A stretch of 64,000 bases of DNA from Aselliscus stoliczkanus (lineage: Eukaryota > Chordata > Mammalia > Chiroptera > Hipposideridae). Under the pieces are notes generated by a model. The model saw only the letters and a list, made by a program, of their open reading frames with translations. It did no database searches and had not been told where the DNA came from. Location: the NCBI GenBank assembly GCA_033961575.1, contig CM066735.1, forward strand, positions 87,547,449-87,611,448. The letters are read 5' to 3'. Below are positions 1 through 10,206 of this stretch, in pieces. The translations under genes were made by a program, and so were the position numbers. Every line of letters starts with the position of its first letter. The stretch's first letter is position 1.

Positions 1-1199
1 CCCAAGCATCCTTTTAAACATCCCAAGCAACACTCAGATGCTCACAGACACTCACCTTGGGCTCCAGTAGAGGGATGGTGACTCAAGAGGGCCTCATATA
101 CATATGAGGGAAAGACTGAGATGTTTGGATTCAGGGAGAGGACTGGAGGACAGTTGGCATTTTCCCTGTGGGAGGTCCTCTTCCCATGCAGCCGGAAGTT
201 GGGTGCCATCTTTTCCATGTTGAGCCCACCCCCCACAGGCCAAATCTGAATCTGATTGTCCTGGTGAACTCTGCTGCTCTGCCCTGCTGACTCAGCTGGA
301 ACCTCACTCCACCCAACTAGCCACCACCTGAGGCACTTTCTCTATGAGTAGCCAGCCCAACTGCATTTCACTCTTTCTTGGAAAACTATAAGAGTCCTCA
401 GGCCCCAGGTGGTCAGCAACTGGCTTTGGTGTGCTCTGAGACTTCTGCTGAGTTGTTCTAGGCTCAGCACTGGCACCAAACCAGAATTTACATTAACCTG
501 GTGACCACAATTTTTCCAGCTCTAGTGATTCCGTGAGACCTTGCCTCACCCACCTCATGGAGAGCATGAGGCTTTATCAGTGGTTGAACCTTAAGGAAGC
601 TGGCAGGTGTTGGCAGGCCTTCAGGTGTCCTGGCTTTTGGTGGAGCTACTCCAGTCTTGGTACTGATGGCAGCTGTTGTTGGTTCGCAGTGTGTCCTCTC
701 CCACATGCCACCAGATTTAGCACAGGCAGCAAACAAACACAGATCTCTTTATATCTCCTGCCAGGTAGCCCCTGGCTAATCACAGGTTGACCTGGGCCTG
801 CACCAGAGCTACTCCCGAGAGTCTCCAGAATCAACATACTTGGAGATTGGTTTCAGACCATAGTAGAGCACTGCCCAATTAGCTCCACAAGTAGTACAAA
901 CAAAGGGTGGTCTCAACAGGCACCAAAGCCCTCTAGGGAAAATTGCACACAATGGGGTAAGCCTCTAAACTGTGGGTGTGGCCTATTCCCCTATCTAGTC
1001 AACCTCAGGGTCAATCCCACCCACTGCCGTGCCAAGACCAATCAAAGCTCAACTGCAACAGGAGGGCACATACAACCCACACAAGGGACACTTCTGGAGC
1101 ACTCAGTTCTCCAGAACTATGGAGCACAAGTAGGCCCCATAGGACACCTACTCTATAAGGCTACCCAGCCAAGACTGGGAGACATAGCAGATCTATCTA

Positions 1200-1280
1200 T
1201 TGGGTTGTTGGGAAAGTCATAACATATTTTTTCTATGGTTTTCATTGCAAAAATGTGTCATGACTTTTCCAACAACCCAA
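1200..1280. mobile_element. 81-bp palindromic mariner MITE
   Basis: A near-perfect inverted repeat. It opens TTGGGTTGTTGGGAAAGTCA and closes with a sequence whose reverse complement opens TTGGGTTGTTGGAAAAGTCA. The left flank is TA (1198-1199). The right flank is AA (1281-1282), which looks like a TA duplication with one substitution. Length and design match MADE1-like mariner MITEs: two terminal repeats joined with almost no interior, mobilised in trans by a mariner transposase. It sits in the L1 5'UTR 36 bp before ORF1, so it is younger than that L1. A sister copy with the same ends lies at 16594-16670. Confidence 0.85.
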
Positions 1281-1315
1281 AAATACATAGAAACAAACAC
1301 AGAGAGGCAGCCAAA

Positions 1316-2215
1316 ATGAGGAAACAAAGAAATATATCTCAAATGAAAGAACAAGAGAAAACTCCAGAAAAAGAACTAAACAAAATGGAGGCAAGCAACC
1401 CTACCAGAGTGCAAAACAATGGTTATAAAGATGCTCCAGAAACTTAATGAGAACTTCAACAAAGAGACTGCAAGCTTTAAAAAGGTCATAGAAACCATAG
1501 AAAAGAACCAGTCAGAAGTGAAGAATATAATAACTGAGATGAAGAATGTACTGGAAGGAATCACCAGCAGACTAGATGAAACAGAAGATTGAACCAGTGA
1601 TTTGGAATACAAGGTAACAAAAAACATTCAATCAAAACAACAAAAATAAAAAGAATCCCCCACACCCCACCCCCCAAAAAAATGAGGATAGATTAAGAGA
1701 CCTCTGGGACAACATCAAGTTTAAAAACATTTGCAACATAGTGGTACCAGAAGGAGAAGAGAGAAAGCAAGGGATCAAGAATCTATTTGAAGAAATAATG
1801 ACTGAAAACTTTTCTAACCTGGTGAAGGAAATAGACACACAATTACAGGAAGCACAGAGTCCCAAACAGAATGAACCTGAACAGGCCCAAATGAGACACA
1901 TTATAATTAAAATGCCAAAGGTTAAGGACAAACAATGAATCCTAAAAGCAGCAAGAGAAATGTAACTTGTAACATAATGGAGCTCCCATAAGACTGTCAG
2001 CTGATTTCTCAACAGAAACTTTTCAGGCTAAAGGGATTGACAGGAAATATTCAATGTGATGAAAGCAAGGACCTACCCTACCAAGACTACCCTACCCAGC
2101 AAGGCTATCATTTAAAATCAAAGGACAGATAAAAAGCTTCCCAGACAAGAAAAATCTAAAAGAATTTATCACCACCAAACAAGCATTACAAGGAATGTTA
2201 GAGAAACTTCCTTAA
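1316..2215 (+). pseudogene. L1 ORF1 (RNA-binding chaperone) pseudogene
   Basis: Starts at the ATG whose frame reads MRKQRNISQMKEQEKTPEKE, the expected start of L1 ORF1p in non-primate mammals. ORF1p is a trimeric coiled-coil RNA-binding protein that coats L1 RNA. The frame is stopped after about 43 codons. The coiled-coil part resumes in another frame (about 1430-1590, rich in K, E, N), is interrupted by a C/A-rich patch near 1660-1685, and the RRM-like part resumes at about 1690-1935 (LRDLWDNIKFKNICNIVVPE). Further frameshifts and a stop at 1935-1937 precede a recognisable C-terminus ending at the TAA at 2213-2215. Normal length would be about 300 codons. Inactive. Confidence 0.85.
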
Positions 2216-2229
2216 GATGCAAAAAAAAA

Positions 2230-2795
2230 AAAAAAAAAAAAAATCAAAATTATGAATAATAAAATAACAATAGCTACATATCTATCAACAATTACTTTCA
2301 GTGTAAATGGATTAAATTCTCCACTCAAAAGACACAGGATGACTGAATGGGTAAGAAAAAAAAAAAGACCCTTACATATGCTGCCTACAAGAGACTTCAG
2401 ATTTAAAGACACACACAGACAGAAAGTAAAGGGATGGAAAGAGATATTTCATGAAAATGGAAAGGTGAAAAAAACAACAACAGAAAAAAAAGCTGAGCTG
2501 AGGTAGCAATACTTAATTCAGAGAAAATAAATTTTAAAACAAAGGCTATATATAAGAAAAGACAATGAAGGACCCAGTAATCCCACTTATAGGTATTTAT
2601 CCAAAGAAACCAAAATGCTATTCTGAGGGGACATGGGTATACATATGTTCATTGCAGCATTGTTTACAATGGCCAGGATATAGAGGCAGCACAGGTATAC
2701 AATGGAATATTGCTCAGTCATGGAAGAGGATCGGTTCTTGCCATCTGCAGTGGCATGAATGGACCTGGAAGTTACCCAATTTGCCAAGTTGGTGT
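2230..2795 (+). pseudogene. L1 ORF2 remnant: endonuclease start fused to C-terminal end
   Basis: 2252-2506 encodes the beginning of the L1 endonuclease domain (STITFSVNGLNSPLKRHRMT, with the N-V-N-G-L-N type motif), with a short deletion after THR. From about 2573 the sequence abruptly matches the C-terminal part of ORF2 (DPVIPLIGIYPKKPKCY, then the region around the EQYSIV-like block in another frame). The rest of the endonuclease and all of the reverse transcriptase domain are missing. The junction near 2566-2573 has no obvious inserted sequence. Confidence 0.8.
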
Positions 2796-2838
2796 GAGAA
2801 TGTGGGTGAGGTGCCTAGGACATAAATGCTCAAACAAC

Positions 2839-2868
2839 GTTTTGTTTGTTTGTTTGTTTGTTTGTTTT
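2839..2868. repeat. (TTTG)n microsatellite
   Basis: About six GTTT units in a row with flanking T runs, lying in the unassigned gap just after the L1 remnant. Confidence 0.95.
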
Positions 2869-3024
2869 CAGGGTTCTCATTTGGGGGGTTCTAAGTGTTA
2901 CATCTCAGTGTTCAAATAATGTTATAATATATAAGGACTTGGGCAGTCATTTAACTTCTCATAGTCTCAGTTTTCTTATTCCTGTACATTTTGTAAAAGA
3001 TGACAGAACGTTGTTTGTAAATAA

Positions 3025-3375
3025 CAATAATAGTAACTGGCACTATTTGAACTTCCTGAACTCTAACTATATACCAAAGATCATTCAGCACTTTACATAC
3101 TTTTTTTTTTTGAGGGCAGTGTCACTGGCCCTCATATGTGGACTGAACCGGGGCCGCTGGTTTCCCAAGCCAGCGCTTAACCACCGCGCCACTCGGCCGG
3201 CCCTTTACATACTTTTCTTTTTCATGTAATGTTTCCAGTGAGGCTATGATGCATGATAATTATTTTCATGGTGGTGATATGGAAATTGAGGCTCCCATGA
3301 AGTTAGATCACATGGGAAGCTGGTGAGAGAAAGGGCTGAGATTCAAAGCAGGACTGACTCAGAGCCTGAAGCCAC
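3025..3375 (-). mobile_element. MIR SINE relic, split by a younger SINE
   Basis: The two sides of the SINE at 3101-3202 join into one minus-strand MIR. The left part carries the match ending GCACTTTACATAC. The right part carries GATATGGAAATTGAGGCTC and the region reading as the reverse of the MIR tRNA-like head (GGGCTGAGATTCAAAGCAGG). MIR is an ancient tRNA-derived SINE of mammals that used the L2 machinery and is now extinct. Divergence is high. A further MIR-like plus-strand piece may lie at 2935-3020 (GGGCAGTCATTTAACTTCTC). Confidence 0.7.
3101..3202 (-). mobile_element. Short VES-like SINE (about 100 bp)
   Basis: Flanked by a perfect 10-bp target-site duplication, CTTTACATAC (3091-3100 and 3203-3212). 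It reads on the minus strand from the head GGCCGGCCGAGTGGCGCGGT through the tRNA-like promoter region to CACTGCCCTCA, then directly into a poly-A. Compared with the copies at 6427, 36614 and 52577 it lacks the whole 300-plus-bp body and the AATAAAATC tail. It is therefore a short form of the same family, primed or deleted right after the first module. Confidence 0.85.
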
Positions 3376-4289
3376 CTCTCCCACCACAGCAGTCTGTGCA
3401 GGTTAGTTATTGAGGCTGTAATGACTGCTCTTCTTGGGGAGCCTCAGAAACCTGGCCAACCTCACATAAACACATAAAGAAAACACAACAGCTGAAATAA
3501 GGTACTGCAGGTCTAAAATGGGAGGAAAAATCAGAAATTTAAGGTAAAAAATAGATAGATGCTTTGTTTGCTTAATAATGATCTGGCTTTTGTAGCCATA
3601 GTGGAGTCATCAGCATATGGTCTGGGTGAATTCCAACAGAAGAGGCTGGCTGTGTCTCACTCATAAAAGAAAGCCATGGGGAAGGGCTGGGATAAAAGAG
3701 GAGACAAAAAACCATGTCAACAGAGCAGGGAGGGCACAGTGAGGCAAAGTGAGAGAGAACAGAAACATCTTAATTGTTAACAGAGACAGGAAAACAGGCA
3801 GAAGTTAGCAGGATAAAGACTGCCTGGTGGCACTGTCCTCTGGGGAGCAAGAAAAGAGGTGGCAATTGAGGGTAACTTGGGGGCACATCCTTAGATTTTT
3901 TTTGATTAAAAGCATAACTGCCCAGGCACCAAATGGGAACTTTTGCTAGCAGTTCTTTCTTACTGTTTTCTGGAAATGTTTTTCTTTTTAAAAGCTAAAG
4001 AGCTGCAAATTTGTTTAAGGTGGTAGACAATTTTGAAATTAAAAGCTCTCAGAGGTAGAGTTCTTCCAGAAGATGAGTAGAAATAAAGGCTCTTTAATGT
4101 TTCCATTAAGACCCTGGAGAAAAAAGGTAGGGAGAGCTTAGAGGGAAAGGAGCCAAGAAGACAGTGAAGCTGGTCCTTCCAGGTGCCAGCCGGGGAGCTT
4201 GGTGGAAGTTGGACCTGAGGTTTGCCAACCTTAAATAAGAGGACCATCCAACGATGTAAAACATGGATTTACTTCCACATCAAGAACAA
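3376..4289. other. Unassigned sequence
   Basis: No repeat family or coding signal recognised. The 95-codon minus-strand frame at 3960-4247 lacks family motifs, is not followed by good splice context and is most likely chance. Confidence 0.5.
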
Positions 4290-4860
4290 ATCACTTCTTA
4301 GTGCAAATTGGAGCAACCTCTTTGAAGAGTTACTTGAGGATATCTATCATAACATTAAAAATGAGCAAATCCAGTTCTAATAATTTTTCCATAAAATATA
4401 CAGATATATAGGAATGTGTCCATGAAGATATATGTTGCAGTTTTATGTAAAATATTGAAAATCTGGACAATCTAAATGGTCATCAATAAGAGACTAGCTA
4501 AATAAATGATGCTACATGAATATCCAATGAAATAGTATGCACCTTTTAGTCTAGTTTTGGCAATGTAGAAAGATTTTAAAAATGCATTTATTAAAAAATA
4601 ACAGCCTATATAACATATAACATATATAACATGAAAAACCTCATTTGTATTAAATAGATTTACATGTATAATTTAATATACTTCTGTGTGCATAACAATT
4701 TCTTGAAATTTTCATTACAAGAGTTGCTTCCACAGTAGAGGGTAAAGTTAGGGAATGTTTGGGATGGAAGAAGTTTTAATTTTCATTTTATATCCTGTAC
4801 TGTTTGAATTTTTAAATCATGAACATAATGTTTATTTCAAAATTTAAAAAGTTGAAAAGA
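4290..4860 (+). mobile_element. Ancient L1 (L1M-type) 3' end relic
   Basis: Plus-strand similarity to the 3' part of old L1 elements. The stretch near 4450-4530 (TGAAAATCTGGACAATCTAA, then GGTCATCAATAAGAGACTAG) is the degenerate reading of the conserved ORF2 C-terminal coding segment seen in many L1 copies. It continues through an A/T-rich 3'UTR with GTACTGTTTGAATTTTTAAA. Highly diverged, no target-site duplication visible. The family is assigned from memory of the consensus. Confidence 0.6.
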
Positions 4861-4929
4861 TATTTCTCTGTGAGAGAGTATAGCTGAAAATGGAAATTAA
4901 GATATAAATCCCTGAGCCTAAAACTATAG

Positions 4930-5240
4930 TAAAATGGAGTCAGTATTTTAATAGATTTTTTTTATCCTTTATGACCAACTAGAGTTTATCCCAGGGATGT
5001 AACAGAGGTTTAATATTAGAGAATCTATTAACAAAATGCATTACATCATTAGACCAAGGAAGAGGAATTATATAATCATCTTATTGGATGCCAAAGGACA
5101 CTTGGTAAAACGAAGAAAAAACTGATTAGAAAGACAAAAAAAAAAAAAAAACCTTTATAAATAGTAGACTATCACAATTGATAAACAATAAATATCTAAA
5201 AACAAAAGCCAACACCATAATTGGAATCATGGAGATGCTC
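4930..5240 (+). mobile_element. Ancient L1 ORF2 fragment
   Basis: Resembles the middle of L1 ORF2. GTTTATCCCAGGGATGTAAC corresponds to the conserved 'GFIPGMQ'-type block, followed by the segment for helper residues around isoleucine/aspartate (ATCATCTTATTGGATGCCAA). Contains an A17 tract at about 5136-5152. Strongly decayed; no open frame remains. Confidence 0.55.
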
Positions 5241-5610
5241 CAATTATACAGGCAATTTTATACTTTTGAACTTTTTAAATGATGTCCATGTCTGAGTTTT
5301 ACATTAAAAAAATTATGTTTCAGAATTAGGAAAATTCCTTTGGCGAGAGAGAGAAGGGTAAACATGAACTTCAGAAAATGTCCTCAGTACTGAAAAAGAC
5401 CAAACTCAATCAGCCCCAAGTTACCAGTACAAAGCATTGTTTTAGAATTTAGATTACACACTGACATGTTTGAGAACCCTTAAACTCTTCTCATGTATGG
5501 TCTTCAACTATCTTCATAATGTGCTTTCCTTCAAAATCATCCAGTGAGAAATGTCCTAGCATTTTCTCTGTTATCAAAACTGTTCTCAGTTTCAGATTCC
5601 CAAAATAGAA
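5241..5610. other. Unassigned AT-rich sequence
   Basis: No gene or clear repeat family seen. AT-rich, with short A and T runs. Confidence 0.5.
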
Positions 5611-5673
5611 AAAGGAAGGAAGAGTAGGAGGAGGAGGAGGAGGAGGAGGAGAGGAAAGAAGGAAGGAAGGAAG
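5611..5673. repeat. Purine-rich (GGA)n/(GGAA)n tract
   Basis: A 63-bp all-purine stretch on the plus strand: an imperfect GGAA start, about eight AGG units, then GGAA units. Homopurine tracts of this kind can form triplex structures and are often polymorphic in length. Confidence 0.9.
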
Positions 5674-6414
5674 TTAGTTAGGGGCACTGAAAGTTCCCAG
5701 GAGATGTCAGCATTTGAGATGAGATAGTGCATTGGGACCAATTGTCACGTTAGAGAATGCTTACAGCAGATGACTTTAAGTGGGGTGGAGAATGGCTGCT
5801 AGGATAACAGGATGGGCTTCAGGGAAGTCTTCAACGTTTACCTATGTGTGCAAAGTCATGAGACAGCAGTGAGGAGCCAGCAAAGATGGAGCTGCTTCTA
5901 TGGCAAGTGCTGCAAGGCAAGGAATAAACTTCTGGAAACCCAGGGTTCCATTTAAGCATGAAGAGGTGGAGACATCGCTCAGTAGCAAGGGTGAAAATAT
6001 AGGGGTATTTGTTCACAAAAGAACACAGATTCAAGAGACTGAGAGAAGACAAAAATTGGGTTTTGGGGTTCAAGTGGGTTGGAGGGGTGACTTTTCATTC
6101 AATAACCAAGAGTTCCCAAAAATAAGAAGCCTCATAGGAAGTAAAAATTTTAAATATCCTAACTTTGACACGTTGATTTCAGAATAATTGCAGGACACTA
6201 GCTCATGTGTTCATTGTTAAGTAACAAATCCAAGACTTGAATTGAGGTCTAGTGGCTCTGAACTTGGCATTCCTTACATCTTACCCCCGCCGCCACCACA
6301 ACATACATCTGCCAAATGGTCATTGTGTACATTCTATGGGCAAAGGAAGATAATGGGAAGAATTAAGGGACAACTGCTGCTCTCAACAAAATACACAGCA
6401 CAACTGAAAAGAGC
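5674..6414. other. Unassigned sequence
   Basis: Contains two opposite-strand frames of 80-95 codons (5831-6073 minus, 5900-6187 plus) that overlap each other and show no family motif. Both are probably chance. No repeat recognised. Confidence 0.5.
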
Positions 6415-6426
6415 TGTGACAGTAAT

Positions 6427-6885
6427 ACTTTTTTTTTTTTTTTTTTTTTTAAAGATTTTATTGGGGAATTGGCGGAGGGGAACAGCGTTGGGGAATCGGG
6501 GAAGGGGAACAGACAAGTTGCTGTCTTTTAGTTTTTCAGTTTTTAGTTGAGGAGGATGTTGCTTCACTGTTGGTATCGTCATTGCGCTCTTCCCGGATGA
6601 GGCAGATCGGTCGCTGGCCTCTGGATGTCGCTCACCGCGGCTATTGGCAGCTCACGCTTGGCTGCCAGCCGCTCACGCTGGCTGCGGGCCACTCACTGTA
6701 GCCTATGGCAGCCCACTGCAGCAGGGGCTGCAGCCCACACCACCACCGGGGCTCGCACAGCCCAGCTCCAGGTTGATCTGTTGTTAGCTGTAGAGGGCAG
6801 TGTCACTGGCCCTCATGTGGGATCCAAACCGGGGCCGCTGGCATCCCAAAACCAGCGCTTAACCAATGCGCCACTCGGCCGGCCC
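6427..6885 (-). mobile_element. Full-length VES-like SINE (about 459 bp)
   Basis: Flanked by a perfect 12-bp target-site duplication, TGTGACAGTAAT (6415-6426 and 6886-6897). On the minus strand it runs: tRNA-like head GGCCGGCCGAGTGGCGCATT, box-B-like GGTTTGGATCC, a module ending CACTGCCCTCTACAGCTAAC, a GC-rich body with two copies of a GCAGCCAGCGTGAGC-type unit, the segment CTCATCCGGGAAGAGCGCAA, and the tail CCCCAATAAAATCTTT with poly-A. The head and the CCAATTCCCCAATAAAATC tail match the bat VES family as I know it. Transcription would be by RNA polymerase III from the internal promoter. Inserted at the very edge of the MER5A at 6891. Confidence 0.85.
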
Positions 6886-6890
6886 TGTGA

Positions 6891-7081
6891 CAGTAATTCT
6901 TAAACTTGAGCATCATCAGAATCACTGGGAAGGCTTATTAAAACGGATTTCTGGCCCCCCAGACCCCTAGAATGTCTGATTCAGTAGGTCTGGAGAAGAT
7001 CCTGAGAATTTGTATTTCTAACAAGTTCTCAGAGAACACTGATGCTGCTTGTCCAAAGATCACATTTTGACAACTGCTGAC
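6891..7081 (+). mobile_element. MER5A hAT-Charlie transposon relic
   Basis: Matches MER5A end to end: CAGTAATTCTTAAACTTGAG (consensus CAGTGGTTCTCAAAC), CATCAGAATCACTGGGAAGG, TCTGATTCAGTAGGTCTGGA, and TTGACAACTGCTG for the right terminal repeat. A non-autonomous DNA transposon of about 190 bp, ancient in placental mammals. Its left end was duplicated by the SINE insertion at 6427-6885. Confidence 0.9.
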
Positions 7082-7992
7082 CTATGACCAACAGTCAGCC
7101 ATAGGTGCCATGGGAATTCAGAGTATGGAGATACTACATTTATGGAGATTAAAATCATAACATAAGTCCAGTTTTGATAGATTTCCAAAATTATGACTTT
7201 TAGGTCTATGACATTCTCTGAAAAACAGATGTGGTTAATGTACCTTATGTAAAGAAAAAGTGGGTTCTAAATAAATTCAAATAGCGGTGGGGAGTATACA
7301 CTGCCTTGGTTCAGGCTTACTCAAGCATTAAAAACAAGGGCTTCAGCATGTTCTCTTTACAAGATCAGGTTGCAGAGCAAGATTCAAGGTACAAGCCCAT
7401 GGTCACTGCATTTGCAAGCCAGTCTGGACCACAGGAAAGATCTCTCTACCTCAGGGTTCCTAGGAAATGTAATAACCATGAAAGCCACAATTTTACAGCA
7501 GATTGCAGTTTACAAGTACATTTACATATGTTTACCCAAGGGACCAATTGAGAAACATGAGTAAGTGTGCTCTACACTATAAAGTCTGCTTAAATATTAG
7601 TTATTATCATAATTTGATCTTTATAGATTCCCAAGTATGAGCATTGCTGCCTATCTTTAGCTTATACATAATAAAATAAGACTACAAGAGGAAAGTGACT
7701 TGACTGTGACCCCAGAACTTCCAAGTTATAGAGATACAATTAAAATTAAGACTTAGAATTTTGATTCCAGATTCTGTGCTGTCTTAGATGGAAGATATAC
7801 CAGAAATGTCACCTTTTGTACCCGCTCCATCCATAGTCACCAAGGAAGAGAAGGACCTGGGTAACTATGTTTTATACGATGTCATTTTCTGACATTTTGT
7901 TCTCTATCCAACCCCAATGACACCTTCATGGCTCAATGGTCCAGAGGTGAGGACCTCATTAGAAGAGTAGCCAATCATAGGCCTAAGGCTGG
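7082..7992. other. Unassigned sequence
   Basis: Two overlapping frames (7306-7551 and 7370-7564, plus) lack conserved motifs. No repeat family recognised. Confidence 0.5.
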
Positions 7993-8160
7993 ACTCTGGT
8001 TCTCGAACTTACACGTGCATCAGAATACATGGAGACTTATTAAAACAGGTTGCTTGCCCTCACCCCAGAGGTCTGGGGTAGGGCCTGAGAATTTGCATTT
8101 CTAATGAGTTCCCAGATGATGCTGATGCTGGTGGTCAGGGGACCACACTTCTAGAAACTC
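7993..8160 (+). mobile_element. MER5A hAT-Charlie transposon relic
   Basis: Second MER5A in the same orientation 1.1 kb from the first: CTCTGGTTCTCGAACTTACA, GTGCATCAGAATACATGGAG, GGGCCTGAGAATTTGCATTT, and GACCACACTTCTAGAAACTC at the right end. Slightly shorter than consensus through small deletions. Confidence 0.9.
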
Positions 8161-8969
8161 TAAATTATAGAAGAGCAAGGCCAATCAGATCCCCTTTCTT
8201 CAAAATTTAATACAGGAAATTCTGATAGCATGAGGTACTTCTAGTAGAGGGAGATAAAAGGAAATACAGGGAGAGGATACATGTGTAAGACCTGTGAGAG
8301 ATTATGGCAAACTAGTATTATAAAGGAACAGAAACTATAAGTCAGAAAGAGCAATGATGCTAAGAAATATTTTTCAGAATCGAAAGAAAGAATGGAGCAG
8401 TTGATGGCAGAACAGATAGAAGTAAGCACACCCTGAGGGAGCTTCATGGTGTAAGAGAAAAGACCCCAAAAACTTCCTGACAAGCCCCCTAGCATCGCCA
8501 AGGCACCAGAAAGCTCTTCCTCTTTTTTCTGAGTCTGGGTTATTTGGCTTCTTCTGAGTACCCTCTCAATTCTCCCTCCCTTATTAGTCATGGAACCTCA
8601 AGGAAGCCTCCACTCCTTTCAGAAAAAAAAACAAAAAACACACCCATTGATCAAGACAGGAAGTTGGATCAGTCTACAATAATTCGCCCTGTTTGTGCAA
8701 GCCCCAGTGCAGCCCATAGATTTGCAAACTCTATCTCTTCACTAGCGTTGTTCTGCGGAACAAGGTGGCTGCAATCCCCCTGAACCACCAGGCTTCTTAG
8801 GATAAAGCCACTCCTCATCCTCTGCTGCCTCCAAGGTCGGCCGGACCTACAACCATCCAGGGTTGTTGCCCTGATCAGCACTTGACACATGTTTATTTCC
8901 CCATCATGTGTCTTCTCCTGGAAGAATTTCCAGCACTATCTCCCAGCCTGGTAGAAAGGAGGAAAAGAT
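8161..8969. other. Unassigned sequence with a modest CpG-retaining patch
   Basis: No repeat family recognised. The 116-codon minus-strand frame at 8241-8591 has hydrophobic stretches but no recognised family. 8680-8880 keeps several CpGs (for example GGTCGGCCGGACC near 8838), which is uncommon in this AT-rich window, but no splice-bounded frame was convincing. Confidence 0.45.
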
Positions 8970-8992
8970 AAAAAAAAAAAAAAAAAAAAAAC
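8970..8992. repeat. Poly-A tract
   Basis: About 22 consecutive adenines. It could mark the 3' end of a decayed retroposed copy, but no recognisable body lies to its left and no flanking duplication was found. Confidence 0.9.
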
Positions 8993-9900
8993 CAGCCAGG
9001 GAAACAGAAACACACACTCTAGTTCCTAATACTTTAAATGACTGGTTGCATGATTTGGAGTAATTACCTTAAAAAAACAAACGAAAAAAAACATGTTCTG
9101 AAGGTTTACCCAGAAGGTGGAGAAAGTGTGTTTAAATCACAGGTAGATTTACTTGTCAATGCTGAGCAATTGGATGTGACTTGCTGGGGTGCTGTCCTGA
9201 GAAGGAAAATGATCCTGTGTCCATCAAGGATGTCATGACTGGTTAATAACATCTGTCATGGCATGAGAAGAGGAGGTGATATATGACTGCTACATATATG
9301 CTCTCCCTGATCCAAACGCTATCATGAGTCCCGTTCATGTCTTAATTCCATGATTCTGTGTTGTTATTCCTAATGTGAATGTACAAAGCATATATTTGCT
9401 TCTAAGATGTTAGCTTTACTTCTGACGGGTCATCTTTCTGTTTTTTCTTCCTGTTGAACTCTGGTGTCCATTTTTTAATCAGGTGAACATTATAATACTC
9501 CAGCTCACAGCATTAAAAGTGCACAGCAAACGCATAATAATATAAAGTCTGCTAAACAATTCATAAATAGTTTTAATAATCCACACCAGAGCCCTGATTC
9601 CGTAGAAAAACCTGCATGGGGCAAATGAATTTGAAACCCGAGTAGGGGGGAACTGTAGCCCTCTGACCACAGTTCTTGGATCCAGATAAATTGGCTGCAA
9701 GAATAGCCCTTTGATGAAAACCACCTTGGTTGCCCCTATTTCTTTTCTTCCTGAATCTCTTTAAGAATGATGTCAAATTATTCCAAGGCACCCTGGCCCT
9801 GTTTCTGTAGAAACTATAACAGCATAAAATTACATAGCAGAGAAAATCATTAGGTCTAAATACTCCAAAGAGCACCAGAAAGACAGCACTATTTATCGCG
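8993..9900. other. Unassigned, repeat-free AT-rich sequence
   Basis: No mobile element recognised. 9480-9900 is rich in TAAT-like words and has no obvious decay signatures. It could be conserved non-coding DNA, but this cannot be judged without alignment. The frames of 81 and 100 codons on the minus strand lack motifs. Confidence 0.4.
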
Positions 9901-9904
9901 GGCT

Positions 9905-10035
9905 GTCAGCCTCAATGAGCTGCTTCTAACCTGGGCAAGTCACCTTCCTGATCCTCAGTTTTCTCATGTCTCAAAAGGGGGTTATAATAGATGACTTCTC
10001 AGGTCCTTGCCAGCTATGACATTTTATGAAATCTA
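9905..10035 (+). mobile_element. MIR-like SINE fragment
   Basis: GGGCAAGTCACCTTCCTGAT, then CCTCAGTTTTCTCATG, resembles the MIR core (tgggcaagtcacttaacctc, ctcagtttcctcatc). It continues into AGGTCCTTGCCAGCTATGAC. Only the 3' two thirds are visible. Confidence 0.6.
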
Positions 10036-10206
10036 TGGCGTTCTCTGCAAATGATTGCTATATGGGATTGGGAAATAGAATGTATTTTAAAAGGAACTGT
10101 CCTGTTATAATTAAAAATTGTGATTGTTCCCTATCAATGAGAATCTCATAAAAATATAAATGCAGTTGGTTAAACATCAGTTACCATCTACTCAGTTGAA
10201 TACCTA

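Larger units (their letters stand above)
1..2795 (+). mobile_element. LINE-1 element, internally deleted, 5' end outside the window
   Basis: A plus-strand L1 copy that begins before the window. Bases 1-1199 and 1281-1315 read as L1 5'UTR (moderately GC-rich, no long frame), followed by ORF1 at 1316-2215, an A-rich inter-ORF stretch at 2221-2242, the endonuclease start of ORF2, and then a jump near 2566-2573 straight to the C-terminal end of ORF2. Similarity fades near 2795 without a clear 3'UTR or poly-A. L1 moves by target-primed reverse transcription; this copy is dead because both ORFs are broken and the reverse transcriptase is absent. The retained 5'UTR is unusual, since most L1 copies are 5'-truncated. 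The layout (ORF1 plus a stub of ORF2) resembles half-L1 elements, but a secondary deletion in a full-length copy is equally possible. Confidence 0.85.
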
